A stretch of DNA of 64,000 bases from Streptomyces sp. P9-A4 (GCF_036634195.1 NZ_JAZIFY010000001.1:3544501-3608500); one strand, 5' to 3'; positions 40,355 through 49,475 are shown, counted from the first letter of the stretch. Notes: generated from the sequence alone by a model not told the origin. A program made the numbers and translations.

Positions 40355-41344
40355 ATGGCCGTACGCCGCCGCTCCACGCGCCCGGCGCGTCCGGAGCGCT
40401 TCGTGCCCGACTTCGACCCGGACTTCGGGGACCGCGCGCTGACCGACGCCCGCCACGACATCGTCATCGGCCGCTGGCAGGGCGTACGGGACCTGCTCGC
40501 CGCCACCGGGGACCACTGGGCGCGCCGCACCCACCGGCTGCGGCTGCTCTCGCACGCCGCCGCGGGCAGTTCCACCGTGGAGACCTGGCGCGCCGCCGAA
40601 CCCCGCAACCCCGACGCGGCCGTGCTGCGGGCGGCGACCGAGGTGGTACGGGTCTTCGACGCGGCCATCGCGGCCGGCCGGGGCGCGGCGGTCGACCGCG
40701 GCCGGATCGACGCCGCCGTCGACGCCTGCCGGGGCGCGGCGGAGGCGGCACCCGCCGACCCGATGCCGTGGGTGTCGCTGCTCTCGGTGGCGCGCCTCTA
40801 CGAGGGCGGGGTGGCGCGCCGCGAACTGCGCCAGTGGTTCGACGAGTTGCGGCACAGGGACCCGTACAACACCGAGGGTCACATCCAGGTGCTGCGCTAC
40901 TGGTCGGCGCGGTGGCACGGGACGCACGGCAGCATGTACGACTTCGCCCGCGACGCGGCGGGCGTGGCGCCGCCCGGCTCCTCGCTGCCGGTGCTCGTGC
41001 AGGTGGCGCGGGTGGAGGAGTACCGGTACATCGCGGACGGGGCGCTCGGACGCGGCCCGGTGCGCGGCTTCGACCAGCACTGGAAGCACGAACTGGCGGT
41101 GACCGAACTGCGGCGCACCCGCGCGCGCTGGATCGGCGGGCGGGAGCCGGGGGCACCGGTGGCACCGGAGGAGGTCGGGGACATCAACTTCCTGGCGCAC
41201 GCGGCGTGTTACGCGGGCCAGGTGGAGATCGCGCGGGAGCTGATGGGGATGCTGGGAGCGCGGGCGGCGTGGGTGCCGTGGGCGTACACGGGGGACCCGG
41301 AGGAGCAGTTCGTACGGTTCAGGGAGGGCCTGGGGGTGGAGTGA
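40355..41344 (+). CDS. Hypothetical protein with TPR-like helical repeats
   Basis: A 329-aa cytoplasmic protein. The first third contains a charged FVPDFDPDFGDRAL segment and helix pairs such as WRAAEPRNPDAAVLRAATEVV that look TPR-like. The middle includes WFDELRHRDPYNTEGHIQVL and the end EIARELMGMLGARAAWVPW. No catalytic motif was recognised. GAAGGAGG precedes ATG 40355. It lies 101 bp after the permease stop, in a gap carrying a GGACAGCGC-type short repeat, on the same strand. Function unknown. Confidence 0.72.
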   Translation: MAVRRRSTRPARPERFVPDFDPDFGDRALTDARHDIVIGRWQGVRDLLAATGDHWARRTHRLRLLSHAAAGSSTVETWRAAEPRNPDAAVLRAATEVVRVFDAAIAAGRGAAVDRGRIDAAVDACRGAAEAAPADPMPWVSLLSVARLYEGGVARRELRQWFDELRHRDPYNTEGHIQVLRYWSARWHGTHGSMYDFARDAAGVAPPGSSLPVLVQVARVEEYRYIADGALGRGPVRGFDQHWKHELAVTELRRTRARWIGGREPGAPVAPEEVGDINFLAHAACYAGQVEIARELMGMLGARAAWVPWAYTGDPEEQFVRFREGLGVE

Positions 41345-41371
41345 GGCTCTCCACCCCCGGGCGCCGCCGGA

Positions 41372-43444
41372 TCAGACGCCGATGTCCTCGCCGTCCGTGC
41401 GCCAGACCGCGACGACCGACGGGCGGACGATGCGGCCGGGTCCGTCGGGCCAGACCGAGGCGGGCTTCTCGACGGAGGCACCGTCGATCTCGCCCGGGTG
41501 CTGCACGGCGACCAGGACGCGGCGGTCCTGGACGATCGGGCCGCAGGTCTCGGCGCCCGTCGGGACGGTCAGGAACTGCTTCAGCTCACCGCGCCGCTCG
41601 CCGCGCGTGGCGACGCCGAACAGGCCGTCGTGCGAGCCGAGCTGGTTGCCGTCCGTGGAGATCCACAGGTTGCCGTGCGGGTCGAAGGCGACGTTGTCCG
41701 GGCAGGAGATCGGGGAGACCTTCTCCTTGGGGAAGCCGGCGAAGTAGGTGGCCGGGTCGTTCGGGTCGCCCGCGACGAGGAAGAGCCGCCAGGCGAAGCC
41801 GTCCGAGGCCGGGTCGTCCCAGTGCTCGGCCAGTTCGAGGATCTGCCCGTGCTTGTTGAGGTTGCGCGGGTTGGCCTCGTCCGCGGGGGCCTTGCCGGCC
41901 TTGCCGCGGTCGGTGTTGTTGGTGAGCGCGACGTAGACGCGGCCCGAGCGGGGGCTCGGCTCGACGTCCTCGGGGCGGTCCATCTTCGTGGCGCCGACCT
42001 TGTCACCGGCGAGGCGGGTGAAGACGTACACCTCCTCGGCGGTCATGCCGGGGACGTGCGAGACGGCGCCGTCGGGGCCGGCCGTGGCGAGCGGGAGCCA
42101 CACGCCGGAGCCGTCGAACTCGCCGTCGTTCGGGAGCTTGCCGGTGCCGTCGATCTCGGCGGCCGGGGAGTCGCCGGTGAGCTTGGCGACGTACAGCGTG
42201 CCCTCGTCGAGCAGCGTGAGGTTGTGCTCGTGGGCGGACCGCGAGCCGCCCTTCCTCATCCGCTTGCCCGACACGAACTTGTAGAAGTAGTCGAAGCGCT
42301 CGTCGTCGCCCATGTAGACGACCGGACGGCCGTCCTCGGTGAGACGGGGCTGCGCGGCCTCGTGCTTGAAGCGGCCGAGCGCGGTGCGCTTGCGGGGGGT
42401 GGAGTCGGGGTCGTACGGGTCGAGCTCGACGACCCAGCCGAAGCGGTGCGCCTCGTTCGGCTCCTGCTTGAGGTCGAAGCGCTTGTCGAAGCGCTCCCAC
42501 TTGCGCTCGGTGGCGCCGGTGCCGATGCCGTAGCGCTTGTCGGTGGCGCTGGAGCCGTTGGCGAAGTACTGGTTGAAGTTCTCCTCGCCGTGGAGGGTGG
42601 TGCCCCACGGGGTGGTGCCGCCGGCGCAGTTGTTGAGCGTGCCGAGGACCTTGCGGCCGGTCGGGTCGACGGAGGTCTTCAGCAGGGCGCTGCCCGCGGC
42701 GGGTCCGGTGACCTCGAACTCGCTCGTCGTGTGCAGACGGCGGTTGAGGTGGTGGCGGGTGACCGGCGTCAGCTTGCCGGTGCGGCGCTCCTCCTGGACG
42801 ACGACGACCGAGAGGCCGTGCGCGGCCCAGGCGGTCTCGACCTGCTCGCGGGTCGGGTTCGCGGGGTCGTAGCCGCGGAACATCAGGACCTCGTCGGTGT
42901 ACTCGTGGTTGGCCACGAGCACCTGACGGCCGTGCTCCCCGCGCAGCGGCAGCAGGGAGAGGAAGTCGTTGTTGTAACCGAACTGGCCGGCCTGGGCCTT
43001 CGCCGACTGCTTCTCGGAGTCGAAGGCGGGGGCGCCGCGCAGGATGGGCTCGCCCCAGCGGATGACGACGTTCTGGGAGTAGCCGGCGGGCACGGTGACC
43101 TGGTCGGCGTTGTTGGGCGCGACGGGGGCGAAGCGGAGGCCGCGGGCGCCGTCGGTGCTGCCGTTGCCGTGGCCGTGGCCGGGCTTCGGGGAGTGGGCCT
43201 CGGCGGCGGGCGCGTTGCCGAGGGTGAGGGCCCCGCCGGCGGCGGAGGCGACCGTCACGACGGCGGCGGCACGGAGGGCGGAACGGCGCGAGAGGACACC
43301 GGCTATGACGTCGCCGACGTACTCGTTGTCGCTGGTGTTGGGCACCTCGTGGAAGCAGGCGTCACCACACCGATAGCGGCAGGTGAGAGCGGAACGGCCG
43401 CCTCCGTGGGGGTTCGTGCTCAGCAGCGGCAGCAGTTTGCGCAC
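41372..43444 (-). CDS. PhoX-family Tat-exported phosphatase/DUF839 protein
   Basis: A 690-aa protein. The Tat signal is RRSALRAAAVVTVASAAGG near residues 53-72, preceded by an N-terminal cytoplasmic extension. The PhoX/DUF839 beta-propeller follows, with FGYNNDFLSLLPL, ANHEYTDEVLM, NNCAGGTTPWGTTLHGEENF, and CPDNVAFDPHGNLWISTDGN among its conserved blocks. PhoX enzymes are calcium/iron-dependent alkaline phosphatases that release phosphate outside the cell. GTG 43444 is preferred because GGAGGAGG lies 5 nt upstream. The convergent 3' end is followed by the hypothetical gene ending at 41344. Confidence 0.92.
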   Translation of the reverse strand: MRKLLPLLSTNPHGGGRSALTCRYRCGDACFHEVPNTSDNEYVGDVIAGVLSRRSALRAAAVVTVASAAGGALTLGNAPAAEAHSPKPGHGHGNGSTDGARGLRFAPVAPNNADQVTVPAGYSQNVVIRWGEPILRGAPAFDSEKQSAKAQAGQFGYNNDFLSLLPLRGEHGRQVLVANHEYTDEVLMFRGYDPANPTREQVETAWAAHGLSVVVVQEERRTGKLTPVTRHHLNRRLHTTSEFEVTGPAAGSALLKTSVDPTGRKVLGTLNNCAGGTTPWGTTLHGEENFNQYFANGSSATDKRYGIGTGATERKWERFDKRFDLKQEPNEAHRFGWVVELDPYDPDSTPRKRTALGRFKHEAAQPRLTEDGRPVVYMGDDERFDYFYKFVSGKRMRKGGSRSAHEHNLTLLDEGTLYVAKLTGDSPAAEIDGTGKLPNDGEFDGSGVWLPLATAGPDGAVSHVPGMTAEEVYVFTRLAGDKVGATKMDRPEDVEPSPRSGRVYVALTNNTDRGKAGKAPADEANPRNLNKHGQILELAEHWDDPASDGFAWRLFLVAGDPNDPATYFAGFPKEKVSPISCPDNVAFDPHGNLWISTDGNQLGSHDGLFGVATRGERRGELKQFLTVPTGAETCGPIVQDRRVLVAVQHPGEIDGASVEKPASVWPDGPGRIVRPSVVAVWRTDGEDIGV

Positions 43445-43700
43445 TTCGTCCTCCTCCGGCGCACACTGCGCCGACATGGTGTCGGGATGGCTACGGCCGC
43501 GACGCTATGTGCGCACCTCTGCACGGGGACGGCGGCGGAGTGAACGCCGAATGAATGCACGGCATCCGTGGGCGACCGGGTCACCGAGGAGGGAGGGGGT
43601 GGCCGCTAACCTTACGTGTCCGCCCTGGCCAGGGATGAAAGTCCCGAAACGCCCAGCACGGACATTCACACGCACCCCACTCATGCGAAAGGGTTCGCTC
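43445..43700. promoter_or_regulatory. Divergent intergenic region of phoX-like and vWA genes
   Basis: 256 bp holding promoters in both directions. For the plus strand, a TAACCTT element lies at about 43606-43612 and a 12-bp palindrome CCCTGGCCAGGG at 43623-43634. No clear PHO box (PhoP direct repeats) was found upstream of the phosphatase. Nothing coding was seen. Confidence 0.4.
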
Positions 43701-45599
43701 ATGGGTATTCGGAGCATGCTGCGCAAGGTGTTCGGCCGAGACCGCGAGGACTCCCCGGCGACCTCCGTCCCGTCCCAGACGCGTGAGACCACGTCCACGT
43801 CCCCGGAACCCCCGGAGGCCCCGGAAACGGCGGCCCGCCGAGCGGCGGACGACCTGGTGGCGGCGTCGTTCGACAACCCGCAGATCCCGCGGGCACGGGC
43901 GGGAGCGGTGACGCCGGCGGAGACGCCTGCGGCCGAGGCGGAGGTTGTTGCTGAGGCGGAGACGCCTGCGGCCGACGCGGAGGTTGTTGCTGAGGCGGAG
44001 ACGCCTGCGGCCGACGCGGAGGTTGTTGCTGAGGCGGAGACGCCTGCGGCCGACGCGGAGGTTGTTACTGAGGCGGAGACGCCTGCGGCCGACGCGGAGG
44101 TTGTTGCTGAGGCGGAGACGCCTGCGGCCGAGGCGGAGGTTGTTGCTGAGGCGGAGGCGGAGGCGCCTGCGGCTGAGGCGGAGGTTGTTGCTGAGGCGGA
44201 GGCGGAGGCGCCTGCGGCTGAGGCGGAGGTTGTTGCTGAGGCTGACGCGCCTTCGGAGCCGTCGGTTGCGGAGCCGGTGGAGACGTCGGTTGCGGATGCG
44301 GCGGAGCCGGAGGCCGAGGCGTCGGTGGTGACGCCGGAGGCCGAGGCCGCCACGGCGCAGACGCCGGACACGGCTGGCTCTGCGGCTGAGGCGGAGGAGA
44401 CGGCCACCGAGCCCGAGGCTGCCGAGGCAGCGGACGCCACCGAACCGGCGGAAGCCGCGACGGCTGCCGACACGGACGCGCCCGCGTCCGAACCCGCTCC
44501 GGAGGAGCAGGAGGAGGCGGCGGAAGCCGCCGACACGACGGTGGCGCCGCCGGCGGACGCGGACGACGCGACCGACGCCGAAGTCGCTCCGGAGGAGCAG
44601 GACATCGCCGCCGTCGCGGCGGAGCCCGAGGCCGAGCCGGAGGCGCAGGCCGCCGAGGAGGCCAAGGAGCCGGAGGCCGAGACCGCCGTCGCCACCGAGC
44701 CGGAGGCCGCCGAAGCCCCGGCGGAGACCGAGCCGCAGGCCGCCACCGAGCCGGAAGCCGAAGCACAGCCCGAGCCGCAGGCCGCCGAGGAGGCCAAGGA
44801 GCCGGAGGCCGAGACCGCCGTCGCCACCGAGCCGGAGGCCGAACCGGAAGCCGAGCCGCAGCCCGAGGCCCAGGAAGCCGCCGAAGCCCCGGCCGAGCCC
44901 GAGCCCCAGGCCGCCACCGAGCCGCAGCCCGAGCCGCAGGCCGCCGAGGCCGGCACGCAGCCAGGCGCCCTCGCCCCCCACCTCTCCGACGCCCACGACG
45001 CCGCCGGTGCGCAGCTCCAGGCGCAGGGGCTGAGCGGGAGCCGGGCCGCCGTGTATCTGGTGGTCGACCGTTCCGGGTCGATGCGCGGGTACTTCAAGGA
45101 CGGCTCCGTGCAGCGGCTCGCCGAGCAGGTCACCGCGCTCGCGGCGCACCTCGACGAGGACGCCACCGTCACCACCGTGTTCTTCTCCACGGACATCGAC
45201 GGCACGGTCGAGCTGACCCCGGCCACCCTCACGCCCACCCGTATCGAGGAGGTCAACGCCACCCTCGGCAGGCTGGGCCGTACCAACTACCACCGCGCCG
45301 TGGAGGAGGTCCTCGCCCACCACGGGAAGGCGGACCCGGCCCGCCCCGCGCTGGTCGTGTTCCAGACGGACGGCGCGCCGGAGTCGAAGACGGCCGCCAC
45401 GCAGGCCCTGGCCGAGGCGGCGGAGCGTCCGCTGCACTGGCGGTTCGTGGCCTGGGGCGAGGAGGACAACAAGGCCTTCGACTTCGTCCGGAAGCTCGAC
45501 GGCACCCCTCGTACCGGCACGTACTTCGCGGGTGCGACCCCCGTGGAGACCGAGCACGCCGCGTTCTACCGGGGCCTGCTCACCGGCCTGGAGCTCTAG
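43701..45599 (+). CDS. vWA-domain protein (TerF-like) with long acidic repeat region
   Basis: A 632-aa protein. A short basic N-terminus (GIRSMLRKVFGRDRED) leads into about 380 residues made almost only of Ala, Glu, Pro, Val, Thr and Asp in tandem repeats. A C-terminal von Willebrand A domain follows (about 450-632), with MIDAS motif DRSGSM, the later T in GRTNYHR and TDGAPES. The vWA part resembles TerF-type proteins of tellurium-resistance systems; other Ter genes are not in the window. The acidic arm could bind cations. ATG 43701 has AAGGG 8 nt upstream. The stop codon shares CTAG with the stop of the convergent kinase gene. Confidence 0.82.
   Translation: MGIRSMLRKVFGRDREDSPATSVPSQTRETTSTSPEPPEAPETAARRAADDLVAASFDNPQIPRARAGAVTPAETPAAEAEVVAEAETPAADAEVVAEAETPAADAEVVAEAETPAADAEVVTEAETPAADAEVVAEAETPAAEAEVVAEAEAEAPAAEAEVVAEAEAEAPAAEAEVVAEADAPSEPSVAEPVETSVADAAEPEAEASVVTPEAEAATAQTPDTAGSAAEAEETATEPEAAEAADATEPAEAATAADTDAPASEPAPEEQEEAAEAADTTVAPPADADDATDAEVAPEEQDIAAVAAEPEAEPEAQAAEEAKEPEAETAVATEPEAAEAPAETEPQAATEPEAEAQPEPQAAEEAKEPEAETAVATEPEAEPEAEPQPEAQEAAEAPAEPEPQAATEPQPEPQAAEAGTQPGALAPHLSDAHDAAGAQLQAQGLSGSRAAVYLVVDRSGSMRGYFKDGSVQRLAEQVTALAAHLDEDATVTTVFFSTDIDGTVELTPATLTPTRIEEVNATLGRLGRTNYHRAVEEVLAHHGKADPARPALVVFQTDGAPESKTAATQALAEAAERPLHWRFVAWGEEDNKAFDFVRKLDGTPRTGTYFAGATPVETEHAAFYRGLLTGLEL
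43917..44241 (+). repeat. 39-/45-bp coding minisatellite in the vWA gene
   Basis: Six 13-codon units (AETPAA[D/E]AEVVAE) followed by two 15-codon units (AEAEAPAAEAEVVAE). Every unit keeps the codons GTT GTT GCT (one reads ACT), unlike the GC-ending codons of the rest of the gene, showing recent duplication from one ancestor. The array continues as more diverged Glu/Ala/Pro repeats to about 44960. Confidence 0.9.
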
Positions 45600-46699
45600 G
45601 AACGGGAGGCGGTGGCGGTGACCGGCAGGGTCACCGCCACCGCCAGCCCGCCGCCCTCCTCCGCGCCGCGCGCCACGGCCCGTACCCCACCCCCGTGCGC
45701 GACGGCGATCGACCGCACGATGGAGAGCCCGAGCCCCGCGCCGGGCCCCGTACGGTCCCGGCCCTCGCCCCGCCGGAAGGGCTCGAAGAGGGCTTCGACC
45801 TGGTCGGCGGGGACGACCGGCCCGGTGTTGACCACGGTCAGCACCCCGCCGTCGACCCGTACGTCCACGGTTCCCCCGGGCACGTTGTACGCGACCGCGT
45901 TCGCGACGAGGTTCCGTACGAGCTGCCCGAGCAGCACCCGGCTCCCCCGGACGACACCGCCGCCGTCGACCACGCACGCGCGCGCGTACTCCTCGGCGAC
46001 GACCTCCCCCAGCCGTACGTCGTCCCGCTCCGCGAGCCCCCGTTCGCTGCGGGCGAGGAGCAGCAGCCCGTCGATGAGGCGTTCGCTGCGCCGGTTGGCG
46101 TCGAGGAGCACCTGCCGTACGTCGCAGTCCTCGTCGAGACCCACCTGGATCGCGGCGCGCTGGGTGGCGAGCGGGGTCCGCAGCTCGTGGGAGGCGTTGG
46201 CGATGAAGCGGCGCTGGCTGTCGAAGGCGGTCTCCAGGCGGCCGAGCAGCGCGTCGATGGTGTCGCCGAGTTCCTTGAGCTCGTCGTCGGGCCCGCGCAC
46301 GGCGATCCGGTCGTGCAGGGTGCGCTCGGAGAGGCGGCGGGCGCGGGCGGTCATCTCGTGGACGGGCCGCAGCACGCGCCCGGCGGTCCACCAGCCGACG
46401 ACGACGGCGCAGCAGGCCATGACGAGCAGTGCGAGCCCGGACCACATGAGCATCTGTTCGCCGGCGGCGCGGCTGATGTCGTCGCCCAGCCGGTACGCCT
46501 CCACGACGGCGGCGCCGTTCGTCGCCCCGTTCGCGCGGGCCACGATCGCGTCGGTCTCGTCGTCCGTACCGGCGAGGACGAGCAGGTTCACCACGAGCAG
46601 CAGCACCGTGCCGAGCACCAGGAAGGCACCCCCGTAGACGAGTGCGATCCGTGTGCGGATGGTGGACCCGGAGCCCAGATATCCCTGGTCCGGCGTCAC
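45596..46699 (-). CDS. Sensor histidine kinase
   Basis: A 367-aa membrane sensor kinase. Span 1 is IALVYGGAFLVLGTVLLLVV, followed by a short exported loop and span 2 LALLVMACCAVVVGWWTAG. HAMP, the HisKA H-box NASHELRTPLATQ and the ATPase with N-box NLVANAVAYNVPGG and G-box GAGLGLSIVRS follow. It phosphorylates the response regulator encoded immediately upstream, whose stop overlaps its GTG start by 4 bp. Signal unknown; the short sensor loop suggests an envelope or membrane signal. Its stop shares CTAG with the convergent vWA gene. Confidence 0.95.
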   Translation of the reverse strand: MTPDQGYLGSGSTIRTRIALVYGGAFLVLGTVLLLVVNLLVLAGTDDETDAIVARANGATNGAAVVEAYRLGDDISRAAGEQMLMWSGLALLVMACCAVVVGWWTAGRVLRPVHEMTARARRLSERTLHDRIAVRGPDDELKELGDTIDALLGRLETAFDSQRRFIANASHELRTPLATQRAAIQVGLDEDCDVRQVLLDANRRSERLIDGLLLLARSERGLAERDDVRLGEVVAEEYARACVVDGGGVVRGSRVLLGQLVRNLVANAVAYNVPGGTVDVRVDGGVLTVVNTGPVVPADQVEALFEPFRRGEGRDRTGPGAGLGLSIVRSIAVAHGGGVRAVARGAEEGGGLAVAVTLPVTATASRS

Positions 46700-47352
46700 A
46701 GCTGGTACCCCACGCCCTGCACGGTCCGGATCAGCCCCGGCTCGCCGATCTTCGCGCGGAGTTTGCTCATGCAGACGCGGACGGCGCCGGTGAAGGGGTC
46801 GGTGTGGGCGTCCCAGGCGCGGTCGAGGAGGGTTTCGGCGGAGACGGCCGCGCCTTCGGCCTCCAGGAGGATCTGGAGGACGGAGAACTCCTTCGGGGAG
46901 AGGTCGAGGTCCCGCCCGTCGCGGGTGGCGGTCCGCCGGACGGTGTCCACGCGGAGCCCGTACCGCTCCAGGAGCGGGGGCAGCGGCGGGCGGGCGGAGC
47001 GCCGGCGCAGGGCCCGGACGCGGGAGACCAGCTCGGGAAACTCGAAGGGCTTGCCGAGGTAGTCGTCGGCGCCGAGGTCGAGCCCGGTGACGCGCTCCTC
47101 GGTGGCGGTGGCGGCGGTCAGCATCAGGATGCGGGTGGGCGATCCCGCGGCGACGAGCCGGCGGGCGACGTCGTCGCCGTGGACGCGCGGCAGGTCGCGG
47201 TCGAGGACGAGCACGTCGTACGGGTGGAGGGCCAGGTGGTCCAGGGCGGCGTCGCCGCTGTGGACGGTGTCGACGGCGAATCCGGCCCGCCGCAGGCCGG
47301 TGGCGACGAGCGCGGCGAGGTCCCGCTCGTCCTCGGCTACCAGTACGCGCAT
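46696..47352 (-). CDS. OmpR/PhoB-family response regulator
   Basis: A 218-aa two-domain regulator. The receiver domain has the acidic pocket in LVAEDERDLA, phospho-acceptor Asp in DVLVLDRDLP and Lys in DDYLGKPF. The winged-helix output domain includes LSPKEFSVLQILLEAEG and RTVQGVGYQL. It pairs with the overlapping histidine kinase gene. ATG 47352 with GAGGATGG upstream is the natural start; the longer reading to 47451 runs into the divergent metG promoter. Confidence 0.95.
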   Translation of the reverse strand: MRVLVAEDERDLAALVATGLRRAGFAVDTVHSGDAALDHLALHPYDVLVLDRDLPRVHGDDVARRLVAAGSPTRILMLTAATATEERVTGLDLGADDYLGKPFEFPELVSRVRALRRRSARPPLPPLLERYGLRVDTVRRTATRDGRDLDLSPKEFSVLQILLEAEGAAVSAETLLDRAWDAHTDPFTGAVRVCMSKLRAKIGEPGLIRTVQGVGYQL

Positions 47353-47427
47353 GGGTCCATCCTCCCCACCTGGTCCCCGCCGCCGGCCCCCGGGTTTATC
47401 GATGTGAGTGGATCTTCGTACGACGGT

Positions 47428-47440
47428 TAGGATTTCGACC
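47428..47440 (+). promoter_or_regulatory. metG: metG promoter -10 element, leaderless transcript
   Basis: TAGGAT at 47428-47433 lies 7 nt before the metG ATG (47441), so transcription would begin at or next to the start codon. No ribosome binding site is present. The 88-bp gap also serves the divergent response-regulator gene. Confidence 0.6.
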
Positions 47441-49048
47441 ATGGCGGCCACTGGATCCGAGAAGCAGGGGGCGAAGGCGTTCTACGTCACGACCCCCATT
47501 TACTACGTCAACGACGCTCCTCACCTGGGCCACGCCTATACGACCGTCGCAGGCGACGTGCTCACGCGCTGGCACCGTCAGCGCGGCGAGAAGGTGTGGT
47601 ACCTCACCGGCACGGACGAGCACGGTCAGAAGATCATGCGCACGGCCGAGGCGAACGACGTCACGCCCCAGGCCTGGTGCGACAAGCTCGTGGAAGAGGC
47701 GTGGAAGCCCCTCTGGGAGCACCTGAACATCGCGAACGACGACTTCATCCGTACGACGCAGAAGCGCCACACGGACCGCGTCCAGGAGTTCGTGCAGGAC
47801 CTGTACGACAAGGACGAGATCTACAAGGGCGGGTACGAAGGCCCGTACTGCGTGGGCTGTGAGGAGTACAAGCTCCCCGGCGACCTCATCGAGGCCGAGG
47901 ACGGCACGAAGCTGTGCGCCGTCCACAAGAAGCCGGTGGAGATCCTCAAGGAGGAGAACTACTTCTTCAAGCTGAGCGAGTACGGCCCGAAGCTCCTGGA
48001 GTTCTACGAGGCGAACCCGGGCTTCATCCAGCCGGAGTCGGCCCGCAACGAGGTCGTGAACTTCGTCAAGCAGGGTCTTGAGGACCTCTCGATCTCCCGC
48101 TCGACCTTCGACTGGGGCGTCCCGGTGCCGTGGGACGAGAAGCACGTCATCTACGTGTGGATCGACGCGCTGCTCAACTACGCGACGGCCGTCGGCTACA
48201 ACGAGAACCCGGCGAAGTTCGACGAGACCTTCCCGGCGAACGTCCACCTCATCGGCAAGGACATCCTGCGGTTCCACGCGGTGATCTGGCCGGCGATGCT
48301 GATGGCACAGGGCCTGCCGGTCCCCGGCCGGGTCGCGGCCAACGGCTGGCTGATGGTCGGCGGCGAGAAGATGTCGAAGTCGAACCTGACCGGCATCAAG
48401 CCGCAGGACCTGACCTCGCACTTCGGCGTGGACGCGTACCGCTGGTACTTCCTGCGGGCGATCGCCTTCGGCCAGGACGGTTCGTTCTCGTGGGAGGACT
48501 TCTCCGCCCGCTACACGTCCGAGCTGGCCAACGACTACGGCAACCTCGCCTCGCGCGTGGCGGCGATGGTCGGCAAGTACTTCGGCGGCGAGCTGCCGGC
48601 CTCGGCGGCCGACGGCGACGCGGAGAAGGCGATCCAGGACGGCCTGGCCAAGGCGGTCGCGACGGCCGACGCGAAGATCGGCGAGGAGCTGGACTTCCAG
48701 GGCGGCATCCTGGCGATCTTCGACTTCGTGAAGCAGGTCAACGGCTACATCACGGAGCAGGAGCCGTGGAAGGTGGCCAAGGACGAGTCGGAGGAGGGCC
48801 GGGCCCGCCTGGCGACGATCCTCTACACGGCCGCCGAGTCGCTCCGCGCGGTCGCGGTCCTGCTCAACCCGATCATGCCGGAGACCTCGCAGGCCCTCTG
48901 GGAGTCCCTGGGCGCCGAACCGTCCCTGGGCGCCCTGGCGGCCCAGCCGGTCCAGACCTCGGCGACGTGGGGCCGGCTCCCGGCGGGCGCGACGGTGACG
49001 AAGGGCGCGGTGCTGTTCCCCCGCCTGGAGGAGCCGAAGAAGGACTGA
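47441..49048 (+). CDS. metG: Methionyl-tRNA synthetase
   Basis: A 535-aa class I aminoacyl-tRNA synthetase that charges tRNA-Met. The HIGH-type motif is HLGHAYT near residue 25-31 and KMSKS lies in GGEKMSKSNLTG near 310. A zinc-knuckle-like insertion contains YCVGCEEY and a later CAVHK. WIDALLNYATAVGY and the anticodon-binding C-terminal domain are present, without the extra EMAP/Arc1p-like domain. Length is usual for actinobacteria. Preceded by a -10 element 7 nt from the ATG, and followed by a strong terminator. Confidence 0.98.
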   Translation: MAATGSEKQGAKAFYVTTPIYYVNDAPHLGHAYTTVAGDVLTRWHRQRGEKVWYLTGTDEHGQKIMRTAEANDVTPQAWCDKLVEEAWKPLWEHLNIANDDFIRTTQKRHTDRVQEFVQDLYDKDEIYKGGYEGPYCVGCEEYKLPGDLIEAEDGTKLCAVHKKPVEILKEENYFFKLSEYGPKLLEFYEANPGFIQPESARNEVVNFVKQGLEDLSISRSTFDWGVPVPWDEKHVIYVWIDALLNYATAVGYNENPAKFDETFPANVHLIGKDILRFHAVIWPAMLMAQGLPVPGRVAANGWLMVGGEKMSKSNLTGIKPQDLTSHFGVDAYRWYFLRAIAFGQDGSFSWEDFSARYTSELANDYGNLASRVAAMVGKYFGGELPASAADGDAEKAIQDGLAKAVATADAKIGEELDFQGGILAIFDFVKQVNGYITEQEPWKVAKDESEEGRARLATILYTAAESLRAVAVLLNPIMPETSQALWESLGAEPSLGALAAQPVQTSATWGRLPAGATVTKGAVLFPRLEEPKKD

Positions 49049-49066
49049 CACTCCCTTCTCGTACGA

Positions 49067-49110
49067 AGAAGGCCGCCGCCCCGGTACGACTCCGGGGACG
49101 GCGGCCTTTT
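49067..49110. terminator. Strong bidirectional terminator after metG
   Basis: AAGGCCGCCGCCCCGG and CCGGGGACGGCGGCCTT form a long stem (one bulge/mismatch) around TACGACT, followed by TTT on the plus strand and preceded by AA for the minus strand. It lies between convergent metG and the DoxX-like gene. Confidence 0.9.
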
Positions 49111-49121
49111 CCGTACGGTCG

Positions 49122-49475
49122 TCACCAGGTCAGGGCCAGGGCGGCGACGGCGGGCGCCATGTAGACCAGCGGGAAGGGAGCGTGGCCGTACGCGCGGGCC
49201 CGCAGCACGGTGATCACGGCCCCGGCGAAGTACAGGATGAGCCCGATGGCGGCGAGGGTCCCGATGACGGGGACGTAGAACCCGACGATGAGCCCGGTGG
49301 CCCCGGCGGCCTTGGCGGCGCCCAGCCAGTTCCACCACGACTGCGGCACGCCGTACTGGGCGAGGGGCTCGACGACGAAGGCGGCCCTGAAGAAGATCGC
49401 CGCAGCGGAGAACCCGGCCATGAACGCGGCGACGGCGGTGACGACGATGGCGGTGGCGGACATCTCGGTGAACAT
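49122..49475 (-). CDS. DoxX-like membrane protein
   Basis: A 117-aa protein with four membrane spans. AIVVTAVAAFMAGFSAAAIFFR, AAKAAGATGLIVGFYVPVIGT, LAAIGLILYFAGAVITVLRARAYGH and the C-terminal MAPAVAALALTW follow the DoxX-like pattern. Members are small inner-membrane proteins, some linked to redox stress or respiration. ATG 49475 with AAGGAG 8 nt upstream was chosen over a start further up. Monocistronic by context. Confidence 0.85.
   Translation of the reverse strand: MFTEMSATAIVVTAVAAFMAGFSAAAIFFRAAFVVEPLAQYGVPQSWWNWLGAAKAAGATGLIVGFYVPVIGTLAAIGLILYFAGAVITVLRARAYGHAPFPLVYMAPAVAALALTW

Noticed and set aside
43581..46445. 954-aa minus-strand frame opposite the vWA gene
   Set aside because: Shadow of the repetitive acidic coding array (Arg/Leu-rich complement); it also crosses the kinase gene in another frame.
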